From: Lachnospiraceae bacterium
GTDB lineage: Bacteria; Bacillota; Clostridia; Lachnospirales; Lachnospiraceae
Direction: 5' to 3'
Length of the DNA stretch: 61,003 nt
Assembly: GCA_015057635.1 (NCBI GenBank)
Contig: SVEB01000083.1
Coordinates: 1 to 61,003, forward strand
Part shown: piece by piece, positions 52,054 to 60,128 of the stretch
Numbering within the stretch: the first letter of the stretch is position 1
How the letters are laid out: the number at the start of each line of letters is the position of its first letter
Program-made: the position numbers and the translations under genes
The notes under the pieces: model-generated
What the model was told of the DNA's origin: nothing
The model's database searches: none
What the model saw: the letters and a program-made list of their open reading frames with translations, nothing else

Positions 52054-52761
52054 ATGAGTCTGTTATACAAAGAAGTCATGAAGCTTTTAAAGAAGTATCC
52101 GGATGTATTGTACGGGGTTACGGATCTTACGTATTGCGAGTATCGAAAAACTTACAAGCGTGCTTTGGTGCTGGCAGTGCCACATGCAAATATGATGAGT
52201 CTTACAGGGTATGACGAGGAGAAATTTGAAGAATTGATCTGCGACGCAAGGAGGGTGATTGATGATATCCTGGATGAGATGGAGGAAATCCTGACAAGGA
52301 GCAGAATCACGTATTATATTCCGCCTGTGGGGCAGAATACAGAAGCCACTTTGGCAGCACCATTCTCCTTCAAATATGCAGCTACAAAAGCGGGAATCGG
52401 ATGGGTCGGAAAAAACGATCTGCTTATTACAAGCAAGTATGGGCCGCGTGTCAGACTGGCAGCTGTTTTAGTGGATGATGAATGGCCGGTATCTGAGATG
52501 GTTACGGAAAGCAGATGTCCAAAAGACTGTCATCTTTGCGTGGATGCCTGTCCATGTAAGGCAATCACCGGAAGAGAGTGGGGAGAGGGCGTCAATCGGA
52601 TTGAGTTAATTGATTATAAGAGATGCAATCAGGAGAGAAGCCATTACATTAAGATACACGGACGGAAGAATGCATGCGGCCTTTGCATGGTGAACTGTCC
52701 AATCGGATTAAAACAGGACGCACAGGAACTGGTTTTGATGGGGCAGAAGGAAGAAGAGTAG
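52054..52761 (+). CDS. Epoxyqueuosine reductase-like 4Fe-4S protein
   Basis: A 235-residue protein related to QueG. Seen: 'FKYAATKAGIGWVGKNDLLITSKYGPRVRLAAVL' (cobalamin-binding region of the family) and two 4Fe-4S motifs 'CPKDCHLCVDACPCKAI' (about 167-183) and 'CGLCMVNCPIG' (about 210-220). True QueG is longer (about 380) with HEAT repeats, so this shorter form, common in Clostridia, may have another substrate such as a tetrapyrrole or halogenated compound. GGGGGAAAG precedes the ATG. Confidence 0.75.
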   Translation: MSLLYKEVMKLLKKYPDVLYGVTDLTYCEYRKTYKRALVLAVPHANMMSLTGYDEEKFEELICDARRVIDDILDEMEEILTRSRITYYIPPVGQNTEATLAAPFSFKYAATKAGIGWVGKNDLLITSKYGPRVRLAAVLVDDEWPVSEMVTESRCPKDCHLCVDACPCKAITGREWGEGVNRIELIDYKRCNQERSHYIKIHGRKNACGLCMVNCPIGLKQDAQELVLMGQKEEE

Positions 52762-52892
52762 AGAAGAAAGGTAATAAGGAAGAAACGTAATAAGAAAGAA
52801 CCGTAATAGGGAAAGAGGAGATAATAGTAACAGAAAAAGATGGGATAACAGGCAGCTGAAGAATAAAGGGCAGAATGCAGAAAGGAACGAAT

Positions 52893-53558
52893 ATGAATTA
52901 CTTAAAATATTGGTGGGAATTCCTCATTTTAATCGGAGTCAGCTATATGGCAGGAAGCGTTTCTGCTTCCACCATTATTTCAAAAAAAGTGAAAAAGCAG
53001 GATATCAGGCAGGTTGGAAGCGGAAATCCGGGAACAACGAACATGGCAAGGGTGTTTGGGTTTAAGTTCGGAGTCATTACATTTCTATTTGACTTTTTAA
53101 AAGGTTTTTTATGTGCGCTTGTATCAAAACTGATCTTTACTTCTTTCGGAGGAGCTGATATTGGACTATTTGCTTCTTATCTAAGTGGCCTGCTTGTTAT
53201 TTTAGGACATAATTATTCTGTCTTCCTTCATTTTCATGGAGGAAAAGGATTTGCTGCTGCGATCGGAATCTATATGGCAGTAAATCCGGGCTTCACGGCC
53301 ATTCTGCTGCTGATTGGCATCTTTATGCTGATCGCGGTGGATAGAATGAGCATCTGCGCAATTACGTTCTTTTTTATAGAGGCTCTTTACAGCAGTCTTT
53401 ATCATCCAAGTGGATGCTGGTGGGTAACAATATTTGCGATTATTTATCTGGTATTAGGTGTGATCTCTCATCGAAGCAATATCGGAAGACTGATGAGGGG
53501 AGAAGAGAAAGGACTTGGAATCCGCAGAAAGATCCGCAGTCGGCTGGGTAACAGCTAG
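52893..53558 (+). CDS. plsY: Acyl-phosphate:glycerol-3-phosphate acyltransferase
   Basis: A 221-residue membrane enzyme making lysophosphatidic acid, the first step of phospholipid synthesis. Seen: five hydrophobic helices, motif 1 'RQVGSGNPGTTNMAR' (about 40-54), motif 2/3 'GHNYSVFLHFHGGKGFAAAIG' in part (about 110-128). The ATG at 52893 has AAAGGA; ATG 52875 has none. The C-terminal part 'HRSNIGRLMRGEE' is typical. It is a single gene; the partner plsX is not in the window. Confidence 0.9.
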   Translation: MNYLKYWWEFLILIGVSYMAGSVSASTIISKKVKKQDIRQVGSGNPGTTNMARVFGFKFGVITFLFDFLKGFLCALVSKLIFTSFGGADIGLFASYLSGLLVILGHNYSVFLHFHGGKGFAAAIGIYMAVNPGFTAILLLIGIFMLIAVDRMSICAITFFFIEALYSSLYHPSGCWWVTIFAIIYLVLGVISHRSNIGRLMRGEEKGLGIRRKIRSRLGNS

Positions 53559-53627
53559 GCTGCGGCCTTTTTGCGTTTTTTAGGAAGATAAAGAAGAATA
53601 TATACTAATAAAAAGATATAATTATTA

Positions 53628-53656
53628 TTGACAGAATCTAGAAGTTATAGTATATT
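53628..53656 (+). promoter_or_regulatory. Promoter of the ABC exporter operon
   Basis: TTGACA (53628-53633), 17 bases, TATATT (53651-53656), about 146 bases before the ATPase gene. Confidence 0.82.
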
Positions 53657-53661
53657 GACGT

Positions 53662-53691
53662 TAGATATTTAGATAATCTTCTAAATATCTA
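53662..53691. promoter_or_regulatory. Operator: perfect 12-bp inverted repeat
   Basis: TAGATATTTAGA (53662-53673) and its exact complement TCTAAATATCTA (53680-53691) flank 6 bases, directly after the -10 box and covering the transcription start. The shape suits an ArsR-type repressor; the SdpR-like gene at 56205 in the same cluster is the obvious candidate. Confidence 0.75.
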
Positions 53692-53801
53692 AATGTAAGA
53701 ATCTTATAACAAAATGCAATCGCAATTGTTCATGTATCACTTGTAAAGAGAAAACACGATATATGGACTACATAGTTTTTTAAAAAGAAAGGAGTTTTAT
53801 T

Positions 53802-54530
53802 ATGCTGCAGATTAAGAATTTTACCAAGATATATAAAGGCGGCAAGAAAGCCGTGGATAATCTGTCTTTAACAGTAGAGCCGGGGGATATCTATGGATTT
53901 ATCGGACATAACGGAGCAGGAAAGACAACGACTCTTCGTGCGGTTGTGGGCGTGCTTGATTTTACGGAAGGAGATATTTTAATTGATAATATGTCGATTA
54001 AGAAGAACCCGGTAGCATGCAAGAAAGTGACCGCATATATTCCGGATAATCCGGATTTATATGAGCATCTGACTGGTATTCAGTATCTGAACTTTATTGG
54101 GGACCTGTATGGTGTATCCAAACAGGATAGAGAAGCAAGAATTCGCAAATATGCGGATATGTTTGAACTGACGAAGAATTTAGGAGACTCGATCGGCTCT
54201 TACTCACACGGCATGAAACAGAAGCTAGCCATTATATCCGCTCTTGTACATGAGCCGAAGTTACTTGTGTTAGATGAGCCATTTGTAGGACTTGATCCAA
54301 AAGCAGCTCACTTATTAAAACAGGTTATGGCGGAAATGTGCAGCAAAGGCGCGTCTATCTTTTTCTCCACTCATGTATTGGAGGTGGCAGAGAAGCTTTG
54401 CAACAAGATTGCGATCATTAAGGACGGCAAGCTGATTGAAAGCGGCCTGACAGAAGATGTCAAAGGAAATCAGAGCTTAGAAGAAGTATTCTTAGAGCTG
54501 ACCGATGAGAGCGCACAGGCAGCGATGTAA
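53802..54530 (+). CDS. ABC transporter ATP-binding protein
   Basis: A 242-residue ATPase subunit of an exporter. Seen: Walker A 'GHNGAGKTTTLRAV' (about 37-50), 'PDNPDLYEHLTGIQYL', signature 'SYSHGMKQKLAI', Walker B 'LLVLDEPFVGLDP' and switch His in 'FFSTHVLE'. The nearest kind is the ABC-2/EcsA-like group. AAAGGAG precedes the ATG. The permease gene follows after 19 bases. Confidence 0.9.
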   Translation: MLQIKNFTKIYKGGKKAVDNLSLTVEPGDIYGFIGHNGAGKTTTLRAVVGVLDFTEGDILIDNMSIKKNPVACKKVTAYIPDNPDLYEHLTGIQYLNFIGDLYGVSKQDREARIRKYADMFELTKNLGDSIGSYSHGMKQKLAIISALVHEPKLLVLDEPFVGLDPKAAHLLKQVMAEMCSKGASIFFSTHVLEVAEKLCNKIAIIKDGKLIESGLTEDVKGNQSLEEVFLELTDESAQAAM

Positions 54531-54549
54531 GCGGCAGGAGGTGAAGAAT

Positions 54550-56136
54550 ATGAAAGAAATTATGACGCTGACAAAGATGCAGCTAGGTTCTGCACTGGAA
54601 TTCTTAATGATATCCAGAAAGAAGAAGAGCCATAAGAAACAGATGAGTGTGTGGGCTGTCATTGGTGCGATATTTGCATTATTTGCTTTTATATCGGGGA
54701 CTTACAGCTATAGTATGGGAGTTGTGCTAGATTCGTTAGGACAGATCGATGTGCTGCCGGGATTATTTATGGCGCTTACCTGTATGCTGCTTTTAGTCAC
54801 GACTATTTATAAAGTAAAAGGGACCTTATTTGGATTTAAGGATTATGATATTGTAATGTCTCTGCCGGTATCGACTGGAAAAGTAGTGGCAAGCAGACTT
54901 CTGCTTTTGTATATTATTGATATCGTGATTGCAGCTGGTTTTCTAATTCCATGTTTTATCGCATATGGAATTCTTGCAAAGCCGGCGGTATCCTTCTATA
55001 TCCTGTCCATTATCGCGCTGATCTTTATCCCGCTTGTTCCGCTTGTGATCGCGAGTGTGATCGGAACGATAATCGCATTTTTTGCCGGACGGTATAAACA
55101 CTCCAATCTGTTAAATATTGTTTTGATGATTGTCCTGCTAGGTGCTTTTTTAGCTGGTTCTTTTATGCTTCAGAATGATGAGCAGCTTGCAGAGATTGGT
55201 ACCATGCTTGAAAGCACAATGCGGAAGACATATCCGCTTTCCACAATGTTTTTAAAGGGTGTGCTGGAAGCAGATGTGGTATCCTATCTCATCTTTATTG
55301 CAATATCCGTTATTTCCTTTGCTCTGTTCTCTGTAGTTACAGGACGATTATTCAAACATCTGAATGGAACGATTATGTCAAGACATGTATCTTCAAACTA
55401 TACGTTAAAAGAACAGAAGGCATCGACCGCATATCAGGCGCTGTTAAAGAAGGAATGGAAACGTTATTTTGCTTCCACCATCTATGTCATGAATACAGCC
55501 GTGGGACTGATCATGCTGTTAATCGGAGCAGTTGTATTCTGTATTATAAAACCGGCTCAGGTGCAGATGATATTTAATGAGCCTCAGTTACTTGATATGA
55601 TTAGAAGTATTGTGCCTTATGGGATTGCCGTAATGGCGGGAATGACCGCAATCACAGGCTGTTCCATTTCCTTAGAGGGAAAGAACTTATGGATCTTAAA
55701 ATCCTCGCCAGTTCCGGCAAAGACTATATTCAATGCGAAAATGAGCGTGAGCCTGATCATGACGCTTCCGGTCATCTTAGTTACAGGCATTCTGTTTGGC
55801 ATCACATGCAAGGCTGATTTCTTACAAATGATCTGGATACTTGTTATACCGGCTTTATTTGCTTGGTTTACTGCACTGTTTGGCCTGATTATAAACTTAA
55901 AATTCCCGATGTTTGACTGGACAAATGAAGCAGTAGTCGTAAAACAGAGCGCTTCTTCCATGCTATCTGTATCTTGTCCGATGATAATTATGGCAGTTCC
56001 AGTCGTTCTTATGATCATTGTGGGGGTACCGGAACTTATAGTAGCAGCGGGAACCTGTATCGTAGTACTGATAAGCTGTATTCTGATGAAGCGTTATTTA
56101 GATAAAAACGGAGATCGAATCCTGGCATCCTTGTAG
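54550..56136 (+). CDS. ABC transporter permease
   Basis: A 528-residue membrane protein with about 12 helices (e.g. 'VWAVIGAIFALFAFISGTYSYSM', 'SFYILSIIALIFIPLVPLVIASVIGTIIAFF'), a full-size partner for the ATPase upstream. GGAGGTGAAGAAT leads directly into ATG 54550; an in-frame upstream ATG overlaps the ATPase gene and lacks a site. The cargo is unknown. An ArsR-type and an SdpI-type gene follow, so a peptide or toxin-immunity role is possible but unproven. Confidence 0.82.
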   Translation: MKEIMTLTKMQLGSALEFLMISRKKKSHKKQMSVWAVIGAIFALFAFISGTYSYSMGVVLDSLGQIDVLPGLFMALTCMLLLVTTIYKVKGTLFGFKDYDIVMSLPVSTGKVVASRLLLLYIIDIVIAAGFLIPCFIAYGILAKPAVSFYILSIIALIFIPLVPLVIASVIGTIIAFFAGRYKHSNLLNIVLMIVLLGAFLAGSFMLQNDEQLAEIGTMLESTMRKTYPLSTMFLKGVLEADVVSYLIFIAISVISFALFSVVTGRLFKHLNGTIMSRHVSSNYTLKEQKASTAYQALLKKEWKRYFASTIYVMNTAVGLIMLLIGAVVFCIIKPAQVQMIFNEPQLLDMIRSIVPYGIAVMAGMTAITGCSISLEGKNLWILKSSPVPAKTIFNAKMSVSLIMTLPVILVTGILFGITCKADFLQMIWILVIPALFAWFTALFGLIINLKFPMFDWTNEAVVVKQSASSMLSVSCPMIIMAVPVVLMIIVGVPELIVAAGTCIVVLISCILMKRYLDKNGDRILASL

Positions 56137-56144
56137 ACGTCTGC

Positions 56145-56172
56145 TTGCAGAATTTTATTAGTATGCTATAAT
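56145..56172 (+). promoter_or_regulatory. Promoter of the SdpR/SdpI-like genes
   Basis: TTGCAG (56145-56150), 16 bases, TATAAT (56167-56172), 33 bases before the ArsR-type gene. Confidence 0.65.
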
Positions 56173-56204
56173 AACGATACATGGAATAGCTAGGAGGGCG
56201 CAAT

Positions 56205-56471
56205 ATGAATGATGCATTTAAGGCACTGGCAGATCCTACGAGAAGAAAGATCTTGGAGTTATTGTCAGAAGAGGATAAAAATGCCGGTGAGATTGCAGAG
56301 TATTTTAATATCAGCAAACCTTCCATCAGCCATCATTTGAATATATTAAAGAATGCAGGATTAGTAACAGATGAAAGACAAGGTCAGAATATCGTCTATT
56401 CACTGAATACAACCGTATTCCAGGATATTGTAAAGTGGTTTTTTGATTTCAGTCAGAAAGAGAGCAAATAA
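56205..56471 (+). CDS. ArsR-family repressor (SdpR-like)
   Basis: An 88-residue winged-helix repressor. Seen: 'MNDAFKALADPTRRKILELLSEE' and recognition helix 'FNISKPSISHHLNILKNAGLV' (about 31-51), wing 'DERQGQNIVYSLN'. No Cys-based metal site is present, so it does not look metal-responsive. With an SdpI-like membrane gene 66 bases downstream it matches the autorepressor/immunity pair of Bacillus. TAGGAGGG precedes the ATG. Confidence 0.88.
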   Translation: MNDAFKALADPTRRKILELLSEEDKNAGEIAEYFNISKPSISHHLNILKNAGLVTDERQGQNIVYSLNTTVFQDIVKWFFDFSQKESK

Positions 56472-56537
56472 GCTTTACAATATTCTGGTACTATTCTAGA
56501 ATAAAAGTATTGGTTCGTGTATGGAGGATAGGAAAAC

Positions 56538-57200
56538 ATGGCGAAGAAAAAGATAGATAAAACAGTACTGCTGCTTATCATATTGGGGACGCTGTCTTTT
56601 ATAGGAAGCTGCATCAGCTACTGGTTTTTAAATGAGCAAATTCCGATACAGTGGGATGTATCTTGGAAGGCAGCAAGGTTTGCACGGAAAGAATATGTAT
56701 TTTTAATGGGAGCGTCACCGCTTCTGATGCTTCTTTTATTAGAGGTACTGCCAAAGATTGACCCGAAGAGAAAGAACTACAACAAACATGTTAAGTCATA
56801 CCGCATTATGGAGGTGGCGCTTGTCCTAACGATGATTGTAATGACCTGGTGTACCATTGCCGGAGGCATTTATGAAACATTGAACATGGCAACCATCATG
56901 CCGGTTATTATAGGATTACTATTTTTAGTAGTTGGCAATTATCTGCCAACAGTAAGAAGCAACTATTTTTTAGGAGTCCGTACCCCGTGGGCCCTAAGCA
57001 ATGATCAGTGCTGGCGCAAGACAAATCGTTTCGGCGGTTATGTCTTCATCCTGACCGGAGTTCTTCTTTTATTAGGAGCCCTGTTCCGCTCCCAGATTAT
57101 CTACTACCTAACGATGATTTTCCTAATTGCCGGAGTCGGAGCTAACTTCTACTACTCATACGCAGTGTACAAGAAGCTTACTAGGAATGATAAAGAGTAA
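56538..57200 (+). CDS. SdpI-family membrane protein
   Basis: A 220-residue protein with about six membrane helices. Seen: N-terminal DUF1648-type segment ('WFLNEQIPIQWD') and the SdpI signature 'VGNYLPTVRSNYFLGVRTPWALSNDQCWRKTNRFGGYVF' in part (about 131-170). In Bacillus SdpI gives immunity to the SdpC toxin and signals to SdpR. No toxin gene is seen here, so it may defend against foreign peptides. Four bases after its stop lies a copy of the family 2 palindrome end. Confidence 0.9.
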   Translation: MAKKKIDKTVLLLIILGTLSFIGSCISYWFLNEQIPIQWDVSWKAARFARKEYVFLMGASPLLMLLLLEVLPKIDPKRKNYNKHVKSYRIMEVALVLTMIVMTWCTIAGGIYETLNMATIMPVIIGLLFLVVGNYLPTVRSNYFLGVRTPWALSNDQCWRKTNRFGGYVFILTGVLLLLGALFRSQIIYYLTMIFLIAGVGANFYYSYAVYKKLTRNDKE

Positions 57201-57204
57201 GGCT

Positions 57205-57228
57205 AGCCCAAAACCGACTGCAAAGTTT
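57205..57228 (+). repeat. Solo end of a family 2 inverted repeat
   Basis: This 24-base stretch (AGCCCAAAACCGACTGCAAA and the next four) matches the right end of the palindrome at 26160-26447 with three differences. No left arm is found nearby. Like the full copy it lies just after a stop codon. Bases 57229-57340 hold nothing else. Confidence 0.65.
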
Positions 57229-57348
57229 GGGATCGCCACCATTTATTTGTTATAAGAATTATTAAAAAGTTTTTTTACGTATAATAACTTAGAGGAACTT
57301 CTTTTTTGTCGTCTATTGAATTTAAAACAATTATTTTAGAAATAGAGA

Positions 57349-57386
57349 AAGGCTACTGACACTAAAATGTCAGTAGCCTTCTTTAA
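57349..57386. terminator. Intrinsic terminator
   Basis: AAGGCTACTGACA pairs perfectly with TGTCAGTAGCCTT around CTAAAA; CTTTAAT follows and GAAA precedes, so it can serve the plus-strand SdpI gene and perhaps the minus-strand CBS gene. Confidence 0.82.
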
Positions 57387-57479
57387 TAAATCCAGTCTAG
57401 TTTGATAGCGTTACATATTCTTATATATAGACTTCATCAGATGATATCGTTTATTGTTTTCGCCCCATTCTTCCGTCTT

Positions 57480-57881
57480 CTATTGCATATGATTATAGCA
57501 ATACTGGATGATATCCTTGCGGGTTATGATGCCGATGAAAGTATTATTGTCGTCGGTTACAGGGACAAAATTCTGGTTCATGGCCTTAGAGATTAGGTCT
57601 ACCATCTGTGCATTCGCCGTCACAGGCTGATTATCTCTCTTACGAGCGACCCTTGCTACGGACATATGCTCGATGTCTGGATATCCTTCCTGCAGTTTAT
57701 CCTTTAGAGTCCAGAGCATATCACCTTCCGTGATAGTGCCAACGTATTTACCGTTCTTATCAATAACCGGAATAGAAGAGTAGCGATGGCTCTGCATCTT
57801 ATTCAGTGCCATTTCTACGGTATAGTCGTCATAAATATAGGCAACATCACTTTTCGGTATCAAAAAAAATAAAATATTCAT
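57480..57881 (-). CDS. CBS-domain pair protein
   Basis: A 133-residue protein made almost wholly of two CBS domains: 'VEMALNKMQSHRYSSIPVIDKNGKYVGTITEGDML' (about 22-57) and 'MVDLISKAMNQNFVPVTDDNNTFIGIITRKDII' (about 93-126). Such pairs bind adenine nucleotides; similar stand-alone proteins in Firmicutes (CbpB) bind c-di-AMP, which is possible here. AGGAG precedes the ATG. It follows the alpha-galactosidase gene by 15 bases on the same strand. Confidence 0.82.
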   Translation of the reverse strand: MNILFFLIPKSDVAYIYDDYTVEMALNKMQSHRYSSIPVIDKNGKYVGTITEGDMLWTLKDKLQEGYPDIEHMSVARVARKRDNQPVTANAQMVDLISKAMNQNFVPVTDDNNTFIGIITRKDIIQYCYNHMQ

Positions 57882-57896
57882 GTATCTTTCTCCTAA

Positions 57897-60101
57897 TTAA
57901 TTCAAGGTATCAGTCGCATGTAGGCGGATCATCATGCTCTTATAGTCACCCCAGTTATTAAAGATGCCAAAGAGATTTAAACCGAAGTGCATTAGCTGCT
58001 CTCCGCTTGCTGTCTTCCCAAGTCCAAGCAGTTCATATTCTTTTGACGGATCTAAGCCGGTTAGTCGTAAAGTAGAAAATGGGCTGTTTGGCACAGTCAG
58101 TACCTGATAGAAGAAGAGCACTGCGTCCGTCTTCGTCTCATTCACAAATAAGAAGGAAGTGAAGTTTCCTTCAAATGGGCTTAAAAGCCGATAAAACTCT
58201 CCATACTGGATGGTGTTTCGTATTTCTTTATAGGTAGCGATCTGGGCTTTCACCTGATCTTTTTCTTCTTCTGATAATTTAGTCACATCTAATTCATATC
58301 CGAAGTTTCCTGCCATTGCTACATCCCCACGGAAGGCAAGGCTTGTTATACGTCCTGTCTGGTGATTTGGAATCGCAGAGACATGGCAGGTCATGGCGCT
58401 TGCCGGATAAACAAGGCTTGTGCCATACTGAATCTTTAAGCGTTCTACCCCATCGGTATTATCGCTCGTCCAGTTCTGCGGCATATAATAAAGAATGCCG
58501 GGATCAAAACGTCCCCCTCCTCCGGAGCAGCTTTCAAAGAGCACATCCGGGAATTTTGAGGTAATGACATCCATCACTTCATATACACCTAGGATATAGC
58601 GGTGCATGGTTTCCATCTGCTGGTCAGCGGGAAGAAGTGCGGATCCAATCTCAGTCATATTACGATTCATATCCCATTTCACATACGATATTTTAGCACT
58701 TTTTAATATATTACTCAACATGAGAATAATGGCTTCTCTGACATCTTTTCTGCTGTAATCTAAGATATACTGGTTTCTTGCTAATGACTTGTTCCGCCCG
58801 GTCACATGGATGCACCAGTCCGGGTGGGCCTTATATAAATCGGATTTCTCGGAGATCATCTCCGGTTCAAACCAGAGGCCGAATCCCATTCCAAGATCAT
58901 TAATTTTTTCTGCCAGCAAGGCAAGGCCGTGAGGAATCTTTTCTTCATTCACATGCCAGTCACCAAGAGAAGAAGTGTCGTCGTTGCGGTTACCGAACCA
59001 CCCGTCATCTAACACAAACATCTCCATGCCAAGATTTGCCGCTTCTTTCGCAATATGTAACAGTTTCTCTTCCGTAAAGTCAAAATAAGTTGCTTCCCAA
59101 TTATTGATCAATACAGGACGTGCTGCATCCCGGTATTTTCCTCTTGCAAGGCGGGTACGGTATAGCCGGTGGAACGTTTCTGACATGCCATGGAGTCCAT
59201 CAGAAGAATATACGAGTACTGCTTCCGGAGTCACAAAGGAAGTATGAGGTGACAGTTTCCAACCGAAATCAAATGGGCTGATTCCCATACTAATCCGTGC
59301 GGTATCATACGAATCCACATCCACGCCGGCATAGAAATTACCGCTGTAAATAAGGCTGAATCCATAGACTTCACCTGCATTTTCGGTAGCATTCGGTCTT
59401 GCCAGGGCAAAGAATGGGTTCTCCGAATGGCCGCTGGCTCCTCGTCTGCTTTCAATGGACAGGCATCCATGGGTGACTTTACGTTTGATAATATGGCGTT
59501 CCCTTGCCCAGGCACCGGACAGATGAATCATATCAAACCCATGATCTAAAAAGTCCATGGAGAAGCTGAAAGCGCGAAGAAGCCGCAGTTCCAGATCCCC
59601 TTCATTAAAGAGCTCTGCAGAACGGATAATGGCATCAAATCCCTCCATTACGGTATAAGATAGAACAACCCGTAACTTTAAGTGCGGGTCGATACAGCTG
59701 ATTTTTAAAGTAGTAGCCTCGGATGGAGATTCTGCATAGACATGAGGGAGGCCTGTAAGATCCGGTTTCCCTTTAAAAATGGAGTAGGAGTCATAAGCAA
59801 GATCCGTAATCCGGTCACCGGCTGGAGTCTGAACCTGAAAGGCAGGGATTCTTAAATCCGCATTCCCGTAAGAAGGGTATTCCAAAGGAAGCGTGTCATT
59901 GGAAAATCCCGTTCCATCCGGGCTTGCACAAAAAGAAGGCCGCATGCAGAACTGATACATCAGATCCACATTGGGGTCTGTAATCTTGTTTCCAAAGTAT
60001 ACATGTGATATATACTTGTTGTTTACAATTTTAATAACGTAAGTGGAGGCTTTCGCCTGCAAAATAAAGCTGTTCGTTCGTTCCTCATAATAAATACCCA
60101 T
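57897..60101 (-). CDS. Alpha-galactosidase, glycoside hydrolase family 36
   Basis: A 734-residue enzyme removing terminal alpha-galactose from raffinose-type sugars, melibiose or galactomannan. Seen: N-terminal beta-sandwich domain to about 320, then the barrel with 'MFVLDDGWFGNRNDD' (about 363), nucleophile Asp in 'YVKWDMNR' (about 474), 'FESCSGGGGRFDPG' and the acid/base Asp in 'NWTSDNTDG' (about 545), and a C-terminal sheet domain. There is no signal peptide, so sugars must be imported first. It is 27 bases behind argH, an unusual partner. Confidence 0.95.
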   Translation of the reverse strand: MGIYYEERTNSFILQAKASTYVIKIVNNKYISHVYFGNKITDPNVDLMYQFCMRPSFCASPDGTGFSNDTLPLEYPSYGNADLRIPAFQVQTPAGDRITDLAYDSYSIFKGKPDLTGLPHVYAESPSEATTLKISCIDPHLKLRVVLSYTVMEGFDAIIRSAELFNEGDLELRLLRAFSFSMDFLDHGFDMIHLSGAWARERHIIKRKVTHGCLSIESRRGASGHSENPFFALARPNATENAGEVYGFSLIYSGNFYAGVDVDSYDTARISMGISPFDFGWKLSPHTSFVTPEAVLVYSSDGLHGMSETFHRLYRTRLARGKYRDAARPVLINNWEATYFDFTEEKLLHIAKEAANLGMEMFVLDDGWFGNRNDDTSSLGDWHVNEEKIPHGLALLAEKINDLGMGFGLWFEPEMISEKSDLYKAHPDWCIHVTGRNKSLARNQYILDYSRKDVREAIILMLSNILKSAKISYVKWDMNRNMTEIGSALLPADQQMETMHRYILGVYEVMDVITSKFPDVLFESCSGGGGRFDPGILYYMPQNWTSDNTDGVERLKIQYGTSLVYPASAMTCHVSAIPNHQTGRITSLAFRGDVAMAGNFGYELDVTKLSEEEKDQVKAQIATYKEIRNTIQYGEFYRLLSPFEGNFTSFLFVNETKTDAVLFFYQVLTVPNSPFSTLRLTGLDPSKEYELLGLGKTASGEQLMHFGLNLFGIFNNWGDYKSMMIRLHATDTLN

Positions 60102-60128
60102 AGTAAATCCCCTTTACATAAAAAAGTA

